From: Novosphingobium marinum
GTDB taxonomy: Bacteria; Pseudomonadota; Alphaproteobacteria; Sphingomonadales; Sphingomonadaceae
DNA: 64,000 nucleotides
Direction of reading: 5' to 3'
Assembly (NCBI RefSeq): GCF_013408095.1
Contig: NZ_JACBZF010000003.1
Location: 124,001 to 188,000, forward strand
The notes below the pieces were generated by a model that was not told the origin of the DNA, ran no database searches, and saw nothing but the letters and a program-made list of their open reading frames with translations. Made by a program: the position numbers and the translations under genes. Below, piece after piece: positions 38,117 through 47,334 of the stretch. The first letter of the stretch is position 1. Each line of letters opens with the position of its first letter.

Positions 38117-38430
38117 CGTCCACGCAAACCGGAAAGGGGCCTCGCCGGCAACGGCGGGGCCCTTTTTCTATGTATGGAAGGGGATGAGAGGCCCGAAAGG
38201 ATCCCGGCCGAGGGCCGGGCTGCCCAACTTCTCCGCGATATCCGCAAGGTATGGACTTCAGGCATCCCGGTTCCCCTCCCTCGGAAGGGCGAACCAACAC
38301 CACGTATCAGGCCACCATGGTCCGCGCGCATGCCAAAGCGCGCGTGAGATACCTCAGCGCCGCGGATCGCCTGACTTGAAGTGTTGCCCGGTCCCAGCGG
38401 TTGGCACCGCCAACCCGATCTCCGATGCCC
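38117..38430. other. Intergenic region between convergent surface-protein and fabI genes
   Basis: No gene seen over 314 bp. Besides the strong terminator, it contains CCCGGCC (38203-38209)/GGCCGGG (38213-38219) with a 3-nt loop. A further hairpin, GGTTGGC (38399-38405)/GCCAACC (38409-38415), lies just past the fabI stop on the minus strand. These may end fabI transcription, though a T-run is weak. Confidence 0.5.
38136..38168 (+). terminator. Strong intrinsic terminator after the large surface protein gene
   Basis: GGGCCTCGCCG (38137-38147) pairs with CGGCGGGGCCC (38152-38162), one G-T wobble, tetraloop GCAA, followed by TTTTTC. This is the clearest terminator in the window and lies 20 nt past the stop, consistent with a highly expressed transcript. 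Confidence 0.9.
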
Positions 38431-39234
38431 TCAGCTGAGGGCGATATCGGGTGCGTCTTCCTGCTTCATGCCGATCGTGTGGTAGCCTGCATCGACATGA
38501 TGCACCTCACCGGTCACGCCGGACGACAGGTCGGACAGGAGGTAAAGACCGCTACCGCCGACATCGTCGATGGTGACATTGCGCCTGAGCGGTGAATTCA
38601 GCTCGTTCCACTTCAGGATATAGCGGAAGTCGCCGATCCCGCTGGCAGCGAGAGTCTTGATCGGCCCTGCCGAGATCGCATTGACGCGAATGTTGCTCGG
38701 CCCGAGATCGTTGGCGAGATACTGGACACTGGTCTCCAGCGCAGCCTTGGCAACGCCCATCACGTTGTAGTGAGGCACGACCTTCTCGGCACCGTAATAG
38801 GTGAGCGTCAGGATCGAGCCGCCTTCGGGCATCATCGGAATGGCGCGCTTCGTCACCGCCACAAGACTGTAGGCGGACACGTTCATCGTCAGCAGGAAGT
38901 TGTCGAGGCTGGTATCGTGGAACTTCCCGCGCAATTCGTTCTTGTCGGAAAAGCCGATGGCATGGACGAGAAAATCGATCGTCGGCCAGCGCTCGGCAAG
39001 CGCGGCAAAGGCGCCGTCGAGCGCGTCCATGTCGGACACGTCGCAGTCGATGAGGAAATCGCTGCCAACACTTTCCGCAAGAGGCCGAACGCGCTTGGCA
39101 AGCGCTTCGCCCTGGTAGGAGAAGGCAAGCTCCGCGCCATGCTCGTGCAGCTTCTGCGCGATGCCCCAGGCGAGAGACTTGTCGTTCGCCAGCCCCATGA
39201 TGAGACCGCGTTTCCCCTGCATCAAACCCGTCAT
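38431..39234 (-). CDS. fabI: Enoyl-[acyl-carrier-protein] reductase (NADH)
   Basis: FabI reduces enoyl-ACP in fatty-acid elongation. The 267-residue SDR-type protein has GLANDKSLAWGIAQKL (nucleotide site), HAIGFSDKNEL, and the catalytic Tyr-X6-Lys in HYNVMGVAKAALE, plus SAGPIKTLAASGIGDF. The start at 39234 was chosen because ATG overlaps the upstream YihY-like stop by 4 nt and begins MTGLMQGKRGLIMGLANDKS; the open frame extends upstream but not as FabI. It is translationally coupled to the YihY-like gene. Confidence 0.97.
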   Translation of the reverse strand: MTGLMQGKRGLIMGLANDKSLAWGIAQKLHEHGAELAFSYQGEALAKRVRPLAESVGSDFLIDCDVSDMDALDGAFAALAERWPTIDFLVHAIGFSDKNELRGKFHDTSLDNFLLTMNVSAYSLVAVTKRAIPMMPEGGSILTLTYYGAEKVVPHYNVMGVAKAALETSVQYLANDLGPSNIRVNAISAGPIKTLAASGIGDFRYILKWNELNSPLRRNVTIDDVGGSGLYLLSDLSSGVTGEVHHVDAGYHTIGMKQEDAPDIALS

Positions 39235-40253
39235 TCCAAAGCTTCCCGATCTGCCGGAGCGGCATCCGTGCCTGCTCCCTCCCTGCGCCGGTTCAGGTCT
39301 CGCTCTTCGGGACTTTCCGCAAGAGCGGCGTTCAACTCGGCGCCGATCACCATCCCTAACCCGACGAGCCAGAAAAAGAAAAGCGCGATCATGACGCCCG
39401 CGAGGCTGCCGTAGGTCAAATCGTAGGCGAAGAACCGTCGAAGCACGATCGGCAGCAGGACCGTCACCGCCACCCACCAGAGCGTTACCAGCAACGCACC
39501 CGGCCACTTCGGATAATTCCGGCCCTGGTAGGCGGCAGGGGTAAGGGTCACGAAAAGGAGGAAGATCGAGCAATAGAGGCCGAAGGCACTGACCACACGC
39601 GAGTAGATCAGGCCGGTAAAGACGCTGCCCAGCTGTGGGAACCACGAACCGACTACTTCCTGAGCCGCCGAGATGGCGACCGTGGCCGAAAGCGAGAGCA
39701 GCAGGAGGACGACCGAGCCGAAAATGACACCCGTCGAACTCAGTCGATAGCGCCAGAACGCACGGGTCAGGGGCGTGCCGTAGGCCCGGTGGAGAATGTC
39801 ACGTATCGTCTCGATCAGACTGCTAGCCGTCCACAGGCCGAACAGCGCCCCCACCCACAGCAGCCACCCGTCGCGAGCGGCGACGACGTCGCGTGCAACC
39901 GGCCCGATCGCCTTGGCTACCATGGGCGGGACTGCTGTCAGGAACGCGTCGATCGATGCCTCGCGCTGGCCGCTGTCCCCTATCGCCGAGGCGATTGCCG
40001 CCGCGACGATGAAGAACGGGAACAGCGCGAGGATCGCCATGTACGCAAGATTGCCGGCATGGATGAACCCGTCGTAATAGGCCCCGGTCCAGACACGGCG
40101 GGCAACCTTGAGGATGCGGGAGATGCGGTCGCTCCCGATCCGCTCGCGAATGCGGCGGCGGCGGCCCTTGCTGCGGCCAATGGCCTCGACGCGGCGTGCT
40201 TCGGGCGAATAGTCCGGCAGCGCTTCGGGATCGGCTACCGGCTTCTCCTCCAT
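39231..40253 (-). CDS. YihY/BrkB family inner-membrane protein
   Basis: The 340-residue protein has six predicted membrane helices in the YihY/BrkB pattern. Family segments include FIHAGNLAYMAILALFPFFI, LFGLWTASSLIETIRDILHR and YGSLAGVMIALFFFWLVGLG. The family was once misnamed ribonuclease BN; its role is unknown. It has a basic N-terminal tail and a Arg/Glu-rich C-terminal tail. It lies 17 nt after the J-protein stop on the same strand and overlaps the fabI ATG by 4 nt, so these form one minus-strand run. Confidence 0.9.
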   Translation of the reverse strand: MEEKPVADPEALPDYSPEARRVEAIGRSKGRRRRIRERIGSDRISRILKVARRVWTGAYYDGFIHAGNLAYMAILALFPFFIVAAAIASAIGDSGQREASIDAFLTAVPPMVAKAIGPVARDVVAARDGWLLWVGALFGLWTASSLIETIRDILHRAYGTPLTRAFWRYRLSSTGVIFGSVVLLLLSLSATVAISAAQEVVGSWFPQLGSVFTGLIYSRVVSAFGLYCSIFLLFVTLTPAAYQGRNYPKWPGALLVTLWWVAVTVLLPIVLRRFFAYDLTYGSLAGVMIALFFFWLVGLGMVIGAELNAALAESPEERDLNRRREGAGTDAAPADREALE

Positions 40254-40270
40254 GGCGACCGTGCCCGGGC

Positions 40271-41209
40271 TCAGACGCCCAGGCGAGCCCTGACCTGGCG
40301 GGTGTCTCGCCAGCCTTCGAGACGCCTGGCGAGATCGGCGTCCGATTCCGGAAGCTCGATCCCGAGCGTCACCAGCTGATCGCCGCGGGAGCCGTCCTTG
40401 CGCTTGAAGCCCCGGCCCTTGAGGCGGAGGGTCCGGCCCGAACTGCTGCCTTCCGGCACGGTCATGACGACGGCCCCTTCCACGGTCGGCACCTTGACCT
40501 TCGCGCCGTTCAGCGCTTCGTCCAGGGTCACCGGGAGTTCGAGGCGGATGTCGTCGCCGTCCCGCCTGAAATGGGAATGCGGATCGATCTGGATCGTGAC
40601 GATCGCGTCGCCGTTCCCGCCGGGTCCGGCTTCACCCTTGCCCGACAGGCGCATCTGCATCCCGTCCTCGACTCCGGCGGGGAGCTTGAGATCGATCGTC
40701 TTGCCATCGGCGAGCGTGATGCGCTGGTCGGCTCCGACAGCAGCGTCGGGAAGCGATACTCGCAGGCGGTACTGCACATTCGCTCCCTTCGGCGCCGCGC
40801 GCGCCCTGCCGCTGCCTGCCCGTCCGCCGAACCCGGCACCGCCGGTTCGCCCTCCGAAGAGCCCCTCGAAGATGTCGCCGATGTCGACGTTCTCGCCGCC
40901 GAAGCCCTCGGCCCGGAAACCGCGCTGTCCGCCAAATCCTCCGGGGCCGCCGTTCCCGCCGCCGAACCCGTACCCCATGGTCGGGTTGCCATCGATGTCG
41001 ATCTCGCCGCGATCGAAGCGGGCGCGCTTGTCCTTGTCGCTGAGCAGGTCGTAAGCGCGCGTCGCGTCGCTGAAGCGTTGCGCCGCATCGGGATTGTCCT
41101 TGTTCCTGTCCGGATGAAGCTCCTTGGCGAGCGTGCGATATGCGGACTTTATATCCTTGTCGCTTGCACTGCGCGAGACGCCCAGGACGGAATAGGGATC
41201 GGCTGCCAT
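40271..41209 (-). CDS. J-domain protein of the CbpA/DnaJ-C class
   Basis: The 312-residue co-chaperone has an N-terminal J domain (about 3-70) with the HPD tripeptide in ELHPDRNKDN and YSVLGVSRSASDKDIKSAYR. A Gly/Phe-rich linker (about 80-135) follows, then DnaJ C-terminal substrate domains (LPAGVEDGMQMRLSGKG, VPEGSSSGRTLRLKGRG). There is no CXXCXGXG zinc region, so it is CbpA-like rather than DnaJ. It is divergent from pdxH. Confidence 0.93.
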   Translation of the reverse strand: MAADPYSVLGVSRSASDKDIKSAYRTLAKELHPDRNKDNPDAAQRFSDATRAYDLLSDKDKRARFDRGEIDIDGNPTMGYGFGGGNGGPGGFGGQRGFRAEGFGGENVDIGDIFEGLFGGRTGGAGFGGRAGSGRARAAPKGANVQYRLRVSLPDAAVGADQRITLADGKTIDLKLPAGVEDGMQMRLSGKGEAGPGGNGDAIVTIQIDPHSHFRRDGDDIRLELPVTLDEALNGAKVKVPTVEGAVVMTVPEGSSSGRTLRLKGRGFKRKDGSRGDQLVTLGIELPESDADLARRLEGWRDTRQVRARLGV

Positions 41210-41315
41210 GGCAATAAGCTAGGTAGGCTCTCCCGTTCCGGCAAGCCACGCTTTTCTAGTACGGCGCAACCGATTATGGGCGGCATGCCTGCATCGAACC
41301 GAAAGGAAACGGACA

Positions 41316-41924
41316 GTGAGCAACGCCGAATTCGAGGATGTGATACCGCATCGCGATCCGCTGGCGATATTCGACGACTGGTTCGCAGAGGCACGCGTGG
41401 CCGAGCTCAACGATTCGAATGCCATGGCCCTGGCTACCGCGACTCCCGATGGTCTTCCCTCGGTACGAATGGTGCTTCTCAAGGGCCACGGCCCGGACGG
41501 GTTCGTGTTCTACACCAACGGTCGCAGCCGCAAGGGGCTGGAAATCCGCGCCAATCCCAATGTCGCCCTGCTATTTCACTGGAAATCCTTGCGCCGGCAA
41601 GTGCGCATCGAAGGATCGCTGGCGCCGGTCGACGACGAGACGGCCGATACCTATTTCCACAGCCGCGCGCGCGATTCGCAGATCGGCGCCGTCGCGTCCG
41701 AACAGTCCGCCCCGCTCGACAGCCGTGAGACGTTCATCCGCCGCTACGAAAATGCCAGGGCGCGTTTCGAGGGAGGGGAAGTCGAACGGCCCGCTCACTG
41801 GACGGGATTTCGTGTCGAGCCGCGCGCCATCGAGTTCTGGCAGGACCGTCCGCACCGGCTCCATGAGCGCCGGCGCTTCGTGCGCGGTGACCGGGACTGG
41901 TCCAGCACGCTGCTCTACCCGTGA
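41316..41924 (+). CDS. pdxH: Pyridoxamine 5'-phosphate oxidase
   Basis: PdxH oxidises pyridoxamine or pyridoxine phosphate to PLP with FMN. The 202-residue protein has ATATPDGLPSVRMVLLKG, GFVFYTNGRSRKG, the RQVRIEG segment, and the C-terminal substrate site EFWQDRPHRLHERRRF. Length and motifs match the family. The start is GTG 41316; the stop overlaps the GTG of the CDF gene. It is divergent from the J-protein gene across about 106 bp. Confidence 0.96.
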   Translation: MSNAEFEDVIPHRDPLAIFDDWFAEARVAELNDSNAMALATATPDGLPSVRMVLLKGHGPDGFVFYTNGRSRKGLEIRANPNVALLFHWKSLRRQVRIEGSLAPVDDETADTYFHSRARDSQIGAVASEQSAPLDSRETFIRRYENARARFEGGEVERPAHWTGFRVEPRAIEFWQDRPHRLHERRRFVRGDRDWSSTLLYP

Positions 41925-42871
41925 CCGCGCGCGCACGTTCACGCTGGCTCAACCGCAGCGCCGCATTCGCGAGCATAGCGACGGCGATCTTCCTTGTCCT
42001 GCTCAAGGCATGGGCGGCATGGTCGACCGGTTCCACCGCGATGCTGGGCAGCCTGGCGGATACGGTCCTCGACCTCGTCGCCAGTCTCGCGACGCTGACC
42101 GGGGTCTGGATCGCCGCCCGCCCCGCCGATGCCGAGCATCGCTTCGGTCACGGCAAGGCGGAGGCATTGGCGGCGATGTTCCAGGTCGTGCTCATTTCGA
42201 TCTCCGCGATCGGCATAGCGACGCGCGCGATCGAGCAGATGCTCTCGGGCAGCAGGCCGCATGCGGCGGCAGAGGGCATCGGCGTGTCCGTGATCGCGAT
42301 CGTGGTCACTCTAGGCCTGCTTTCGTGGCAGCGCTACGTCATCCGGCGTACCGGTAATCTCGCTATCGCGACCGATCATGTCCACTACCAGTCGGACCTG
42401 CTGCTGAACCTTGCCGTCATCGCCGCACTTGCGCTCGATCGCTATGCGGGGATCGCGGGGATCGATCCGCTGTTCGGGCTGGGCATTGCCGCGTGGCTCG
42501 CCTGGGGCGCATGGGGCGCATCGCACGATGCCATAGAGCAGCTGATGGATCGCGAATGGCCCGACGACAAGCGGGAGCGCTTCCTAGACGTCATCGCCCG
42601 CAATCCGGACCTCAAGGGGGTGCACGATCTGCGCACGCGCACGTCGGGCGATCGAGATTTCGTGCAGTTCCACGTGTGGATCGACCCCGACATGACGGTG
42701 CGCGAGGCGCACAAGGTCATGGACGACATCGAGGCGCGCCTGCATCGCGAGTTTCCCGACGTCGAGATCCTCATCCACCCCGACCCGGAAGGCCTCGTCG
42801 ACGAAGAGGGGATGGCGGCGAAGAACGTCCTCCCCGACGCCAACGACCTCGTTACGAAAGCGACAACATGA
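41921..42871 (+). CDS. Cation diffusion facilitator (FieF-like) metal exporter
   Basis: The 316-residue CDF protein has about six membrane helices. LGSLADTVLDLVASLATL in helix II and HRFGHGKAEALAAMF contain metal-site Asp/His residues, and VHYQSDLLLNLAVI in helix V supplies the second pair of ligands. A cytosolic domain with HDLRTRTSGDRDFVQFHVWI follows. The family exports Zn, Fe or Mn as a dimer. The start is GTG 41921 overlapping the pdxH stop; the stop overlaps the PhzF ATG. Metal specificity is unclear. Confidence 0.92.
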   Translation: MTARARSRWLNRSAAFASIATAIFLVLLKAWAAWSTGSTAMLGSLADTVLDLVASLATLTGVWIAARPADAEHRFGHGKAEALAAMFQVVLISISAIGIATRAIEQMLSGSRPHAAAEGIGVSVIAIVVTLGLLSWQRYVIRRTGNLAIATDHVHYQSDLLLNLAVIAALALDRYAGIAGIDPLFGLGIAAWLAWGAWGASHDAIEQLMDREWPDDKRERFLDVIARNPDLKGVHDLRTRTSGDRDFVQFHVWIDPDMTVREAHKVMDDIEARLHREFPDVEILIHPDPEGLVDEEGMAAKNVLPDANDLVTKATT

Positions 42872-43665
42872 ACCGCTCGGTCCCCTATTTCCACGTCGAC
42901 GCATTCGCCTCCGAGCCTTTCGCGGGCAACCAGGCGGCGGTGATGCTGCTCGATGGCTGGCCCGACGACGAGACGCTGCAGAGGATCGCCGAGGAAAATA
43001 ACTTTGCGGAAACGGCCTTTCTCGTGCCGGATACGAGCGGAACCGCAGACCTTGAATTGCGGTGGTTCACACCCGCTCTCGAAGTGCGGCTATGCGGTCA
43101 CGCAACGCTCGCTTCGGGCCATGTCCTGCTTTCACAGCAGGCCGGCCGCGACGCCGTGACTTTCGGCACCCGCAAGGCGGGCGTTCTCGAAGTGCGCCGT
43201 TCGGGCGAGGGCTACGAACTGGCGCTGCCCGCGATCCAGACGCGGCCCGAAAACTGGGCCGAAGCGGCTGCGGCCTTGGGCGGCGAACCGGTCGAGGTCT
43301 GGCGCAATCCGGACGGCTACAACGTTTTCCTCTACGACGAGGAAGCGGCGGTCCTCTCCCTCGGACCCGACATGCGCGCGCTTGCCGGCTTCGGCGACCA
43401 CCAGTTCATCGCAACGGCTCGCGGAACGCGGACCGATGTCGTCAGCCGCGTATTCGTGCCGGGAGCCGGAGTGGACGAGGACAGCGTGACCGGCTCGGCG
43501 CATGCGGTCCTGACGCCGTTCTGGGCCGCGAAACTGGGCCGCGACGCCTTTACTGCCTATCAGGCGTCGCGCCGTGGCGGGCATCTCGCATGCAGGCTCG
43601 ACGGCGAGCGCGCGTTCCTTGGCGGCTCCTGCGTGACGGTGGTCGAGGGCCGGTTTCGCTTCTAG
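42868..43665 (+). CDS. PhzF family protein (isomerase/epimerase fold)
   Basis: The 265-residue protein begins VPYFHVDAFASEPFAGNQAA and has ENNFAETAFLVPD, which holds the family's catalytic glutamate, plus LRWFTPALEVRLCGHATLAS and VDEDSVTGSAHAVLTPFWA. These are hallmark PhzF segments. Despite the name, most family members outside phenazine clusters have unknown substrates, and no other phenazine genes are present. ATG 42868 overlaps the CDF stop, so it ends the pdxH run. Confidence 0.92.
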   Translation: MNRSVPYFHVDAFASEPFAGNQAAVMLLDGWPDDETLQRIAEENNFAETAFLVPDTSGTADLELRWFTPALEVRLCGHATLASGHVLLSQQAGRDAVTFGTRKAGVLEVRRSGEGYELALPAIQTRPENWAEAAAALGGEPVEVWRNPDGYNVFLYDEEAAVLSLGPDMRALAGFGDHQFIATARGTRTDVVSRVFVPGAGVDEDSVTGSAHAVLTPFWAAKLGRDAFTAYQASRRGGHLACRLDGERAFLGGSCVTVVEGRFRF

Positions 43666-44783
43666 CCGGGAAACAGCGCGACGAGTTCGGCGAGCCTGCG
43701 GCGCAGTTCGGGCTGGTCCTCCTCGGCGGTGTGGCCCAGGCGCACAACCGTCAGCTTCTTCTCGCGCGAGGCAAGGGCATACTGGCCGAGGTGCCCCATG
43801 CAGGCGAACATCGTCTCGGGCGCGCCCGGGAAGCGTATCTCCCCGTCGCGCGAGTCGGGCTTGTTGAGCCACATATGGCCGCCGTAAGAGGCATTGCGCG
43901 GCGAGGGCGAAGTCATGAAATCGATCCAGCGTCTTGGAACGACCTGCGCCCCGTCCACCGATCCGCCATGGCGGAAGAATTCGCCCAGCCGTGCCCAGTC
44001 GCGCGCGGTCGCGTAGATCATGCTCGATCCGATGATGGTGCCCGCAGCGTCGTACTCGGCCGTCATCGAATCCATGCCTGCCGGTTCGGTCAGCCTGCTT
44101 GCCAGGAAATCGGAGACCACGGCGCGGCGCCGCGCGGGATCGTCGCTGCGCGTCAGCGACCGCGCGACGAGATCGGACAGGATCATGCTCGTCGCCGAGG
44201 AGTATCCGAACTGACGCCCCGGCTCGGCCCGGAGCGGCTGCGCCTCCGCATAGGCCGCCATGTCGTCGCGTCCGTCGAGGAACAGCATCCGCACCGTGTC
44301 GGCTTCATACGGCGGATCGGACAACTCGGCATGGCGCAGGCCCGAGCGCATCTGGAGGAGCTGGCGCAAGGTCACTTCGCCGCGCGGGTCCCCCGGTCGG
44401 CGCCAGTCGGGCACCGGCGCACCCTCGTCGAGCCGCAGGCGGCCATCGCTCACCAGCAGGCCGACGAGCAGGCCGGTGACGCATTTCGACATCGACCAGC
44501 CGATCAGCCGCGTGTCGGCAGCATAGCCCGGCGCATATCTTTCGGCGACAACTTCGCCACCGCGCATCACGACAAGCGCGCGCGTCTCCCCGACGGACGA
44601 TTCATCGAAGATCGCATCGACCGAACGCGCGAGCGCGGTTCCGGGCGCTCCCGGCTCTTCGGAGAGCGAGGCCAGCGCCTCTTCGCTGGGCGGCGGCGGA
44701 CCGGCAGGGGGCTGGCTGCTGCATGACGAGAGGCTTGGCAGCGCCAGCAACGAGAGGATAAGGGATATGCGGCGCGTCGGCAT
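43662..44783 (-). CDS. Class C beta-lactamase-fold serine hydrolase lipoprotein
   Basis: The 373-residue protein has a lipoprotein-like signal (LSLLALPSLSSCSSQPPAG). The catalytic SxxK is IGWSMSKCVTG, and a Tyr motif is FGYSSATSM. The fold is that of class C beta-lactamases/esterases and D-peptidases, so the true substrate is uncertain. ATG 44783 was chosen since AGGAG lies 8 nt upstream and it starts the signal; longer in-frame starts lack this. The stop codon overlaps the end of the convergent PhzF gene. Confidence 0.9.
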   Translation of the reverse strand: MPTRRISLILSLLALPSLSSCSSQPPAGPPPPSEEALASLSEEPGAPGTALARSVDAIFDESSVGETRALVVMRGGEVVAERYAPGYAADTRLIGWSMSKCVTGLLVGLLVSDGRLRLDEGAPVPDWRRPGDPRGEVTLRQLLQMRSGLRHAELSDPPYEADTVRMLFLDGRDDMAAYAEAQPLRAEPGRQFGYSSATSMILSDLVARSLTRSDDPARRRAVVSDFLASRLTEPAGMDSMTAEYDAAGTIIGSSMIYATARDWARLGEFFRHGGSVDGAQVVPRRWIDFMTSPSPRNASYGGHMWLNKPDSRDGEIRFPGAPETMFACMGHLGQYALASREKKLTVVRLGHTAEEDQPELRRRLAELVALFPG

Positions 44784-44814
44784 GGCGCGCTCCTGATGCT
44801 CAAGCCCGATCGAA

Positions 44815-45195
44815 ATGGCAATCTCCCAGCAACCTGTTTCCCCGCAGCCGGTCCACCAGCCTGCACCGAACCGCCGCCCGCGACGGCGAAAGCGCAAGAT
44901 CGCGCTTGCCGTCGTCGTCGCCCTGGCGGGGATCGTCGCCTGGTACTGGCGACCTATGCACGAGTTCGGCCTGACCGCCGCATCCTTCGGCGCGCGGGTG
45001 GCTTGTCCGTGCCGCTATATCTCGGGAAGGCCGCTGGAGACCTGCAAGGACGATTTCGAGGAGGGCATGGACCTTGTCTTTCTAAGCGAGGACGAGGAGG
45101 CCCGAAGCGTCACGGCGACCGTTCCCCTGATCGCAAGTCAGACAGCCACTTTTCGCGAAGGTCAGGGTTGCGTTCTGGAAGGCTGGCGCGACTAG
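44815..45195 (+). CDS. Small membrane-anchored cysteine-containing protein of unknown function
   Basis: The 126-residue protein has a Pro/Arg/Lys-rich N-terminus (about 1-27), one membrane helix ([18 protein letters not shown]), then a short domain with four cysteines: [24 protein letters not shown] and GQGCVLEG. The topology (basic side in) places the cysteines in the periplasm. It is divergent from the serine hydrolase gene with about 30 bp between starts, and its stop overlaps the mnmA stop. I do not recognise a characterised family. Confidence 0.72.
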   Translation: MAISQQPVSPQPVHQPAPNRRPRRRKRKIALAVVVALAGIVAWYWRPMHEFGLTAASFGARVACPCRYISGRPLETCKDDFEEGMDLVFLSEDEEARSVTATVPLIASQTATFREGQGCVLEGWRD

Positions 45196-46358
45196 GCGGC
45201 CTGCGGCACTTCGGCAGGTTCGGTCGATGCGATCCAGCCGCCGCCGATCACCCGATCGCCCGCATAGATCACTGCGGCCTGACCGGGCGCTACCCCGTAT
45301 TCGGGCACGTCGAAGCAAATCTTCGCATCGCAGCCGTCCGGAAGGTCTCCTTCGATCGTCACCGGTACGGGCTTCGCCAGCGAGCGCACCTTGGCCGTCA
45401 GCGGCGCGTCCGGTACCGGGCCGATACGATTGACCTCAGTGATGCGCGCCGACGATACCGCCAGCAAGCGACGCGGCCCTACGACGACCTTCCGTGCATC
45501 GGCATCGATGCGCACCACGTAGAGCGGCTCGGGCTGGCCGCCGATCTCGAGGCCCCGGCGCTGCCCTACGGTATAGTGGATGACGCCCCGGTGCGTGCCG
45601 AGAACCTCACCTGTCGTCGCGTGCACGATCTCGCCCCCCGCGACGCCTTCGGGCCGCATCTTCTTCACGGTGGAGGCGTAGTCCCCGTCGGGTACGAAGC
45701 ATATGTCCTGGCTGTCGGGCTTCGCCGCGTTGCGCAGGCCCATTGCCTCGGCGATCGCGCGGACCTCGGTCTTCGGCAGTCCGCCGAGCGGGAACCGCAG
45801 GAACTCGAGCTGCTCCTCGGTCGTCGCGTAGAGGAAGTAGCTCTGGTCGCGTGCCGGATCGCTGGCGCGATGCAGTTCGGGCCCGCCCTCCCCCTCGAGG
45901 CGCTGCACATAATGACCGGTAGCGAGACAATCGGCCCCGAGATCGCGCGCCATGGCAAAAAGGTCGGTGAATTTCGGACCCATGTTGCATCGGATACACG
46001 GGATCGGCGTTCTCCCTGCGAGGTAGTCGTCCGCGAACCGTTCGACCACCTCCTCGCGAAACTGGGTCTCGTGGTCGAACACGTAATGTGCGATGCCGAG
46101 CCTGTCGGCGACGGCACGAGCGTCCCGGATATCGTCTCCGGCGCAGCAGGCGCCCTTGCGGCCCGTCGCGGCGCCATGATCGTAAAGCTGGAGCGTCACC
46201 CCGATCGTCTCCGCGCCGGTCGCCGCGGCCAGCGCGGCGACGACCGAGCTGTCGACGCCGCCGGACATGGCGACCACGATGCGCCTGCGAGAAAGCGGTC
46301 CTGGCAGCTGGAACAGCGCCGGTGCATCGACGCCCGGGATGAGGTCGGAAAGGTTCAT
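45192..46358 (-). CDS. mnmA: tRNA-specific 2-thiouridylase MnmA
   Basis: MnmA installs the 2-thio group on wobble U34 of tRNA Glu, Gln and Lys. The 388-residue protein has the ATP PP-loop [16 protein letters not shown] near residue 32, the catalytic cysteine pair in [10 protein letters not shown] and [19 protein letters not shown], and a C-terminal domain with [13 protein letters not shown]. It is monocistronic. Its end overlaps the convergent small-membrane-protein gene. Identification is firm. Confidence 0.97.
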   Translation of the reverse strand: MNLSDLIPGVDAPALFQLPGPLSRRRIVVAMSGGVDSSVVAALAAATGAETIGVTLQLYDHGAATGRKGACCAGDDIRDARAVADRLGIAHYVFDHETQFREEVVERFADDYLAGRTPIPCIRCNMGPKFTDLFAMARDLGADCLATGHYVQRLEGEGGPELHRASDPARDQSYFLYATTEEQLEFLRFPLGGLPKTEVRAIAEAMGLRNAAKPDSQDICFVPDGDYASTVKKMRPEGVAGGEIVHATTGEVLGTHRGVIHYTVGQRRGLEIGGQPEPLYVVRIDADARKVVVGPRRLLAVSSARITEVNRIGPVPDAPLTAKVRSLAKPVPVTIEGDLPDGCDAKICFDVPEYGVAPGQAAVIYAGDRVIGGGWIASTEPAEVPQAA

Positions 46359-46481
46359 GGGCGGCGCATATAGGGGGCATGTGCGCGCGTGAACAGGCCA
46401 CGCGCGCGGTTCATGATCCTCAACACAGGGTAAATCGCGTCTTTACCGGTCCTTGAGGGAAGCCGGTTTAAAGAAGCCGGC

Positions 46482-46787
46482 ATGGAGATCGAAGTCACCC
46501 ACGAATGGATGCCGCAGGACGGCGCCCGAGTGCCCGTACAGCTCGACTGGCACGGCATGCGCTCGCGCCTGTTTGCAGGGCACGAGTTCCGCCGCCAGTT
46601 CGGACCAACCGGAAAAACGGGCCTTCGTCTCAGGCACGGCAGCTTTCATCGCAATGCGGCTCGGTTTCTTGCCGATCTCGATCATGGCTCACGTTCCGTT
46701 AACCCAACCGCTTTAGCGGATGGAAAGTTCAGGGGGGCCAACATCTTGGCCATCGCCGGGCCACCCGCGGCCGGTGATCGAGGGTAA
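46482..46787 (+). CDS. Possible small hypothetical protein upstream of sciP
   Basis: A 101-codon frame starts at ATG 46482. Its first 50 or so codons show GC-rich third positions typical of real genes here. Its TAA overlaps the sciP ATG (TAATG), a pattern of translational coupling. The opening, MEIEVTHEWMPQDGARVPVQ, resembles nothing I can name. The 3' half loses codon bias and includes GTTAACCC, so it may be promoter DNA for sciP instead. Real but poorly conserved, or spurious, are both possible. Confidence 0.3.
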   Translation: MEIEVTHEWMPQDGARVPVQLDWHGMRSRLFAGHEFRRQFGPTGKTGLRLRHGSFHRNAARFLADLDHGSRSVNPTALADGKFRGANILAIAGPPAAGDRG

Positions 46788-47089
46788 TGATGATCGAGAA
46801 CCAGAAGATTCGTCCTGCCCAGGTCATTGGGCCGCTCGGAGAGCCGCTGACGATCGATACGCTGCCTCCGCCCAATACCACGCGCTGGGTCGTACGCCGC
46901 AAGGCCGAGGTGGTTGCCGCGGTCAACGGCGGGCTCCTGACCATCGACGAAGTCTGCGAGCGTTATCAGCTGACGCTCGAGGAATTCGCGTCATGGCAAC
47001 GTGCGGTCGACCGGTCCGGCATGCAGGGACTTCGCGTGACCCGCATCCAGCATTACCGCGACCTTTACGAGCGACAGCAGAAGTACTGA
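46787..47089 (+). CDS. sciP: CtrA inhibitor SciP (DUF1153)
   Basis: SciP binds CtrA and lowers CtrA-dependent transcription in the alphaproteobacterial cell cycle. The 100-residue protein carries the family core VIGPLGEPLTIDTLPPPNTT, RWVVRRKAEVVAAVNGGLL and TIDEVCERYQLTLEEF, then FASWQRAVDRSGMQGLRVTR. Two adjacent ATGs exist; the second, at 46790, sits better relative to AGGG. No ctrA gene lies in the window. The family match is strong. Confidence 0.94.
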   Translation: MMIENQKIRPAQVIGPLGEPLTIDTLPPPNTTRWVVRRKAEVVAAVNGGLLTIDEVCERYQLTLEEFASWQRAVDRSGMQGLRVTRIQHYRDLYERQQKY

Positions 47090-47334
47090 CGACCCGCTTC
47101 AGGCTCCGGCCGACGATCCCGCACCGCACGACTGTTGCCGATTTGTCGCGTTGAGCCGGCCAGGCTCAGCTTCGCATTGCCACCGGGGCGCGGCGGGTTT
47201 ATTGCGCATCTCAGGAATTTTTTTGCGAGCACGCGGGCCGGCTGGCCTCGGCACGACATTCGCGCTTTTTCGAGGCGCGGGACTCGTCCGGGCAAGCCAG
47301 CCGCGTTCGTGCTGCGACCGGGATGCAAGGTCGA

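Noticed and set aside
46455..46482. Short direct repeat AAGCCGG near the possible small gene
   Set aside because: Two copies of seven bases flanking TTTAAAG; too short to support a regulatory or mobile element.
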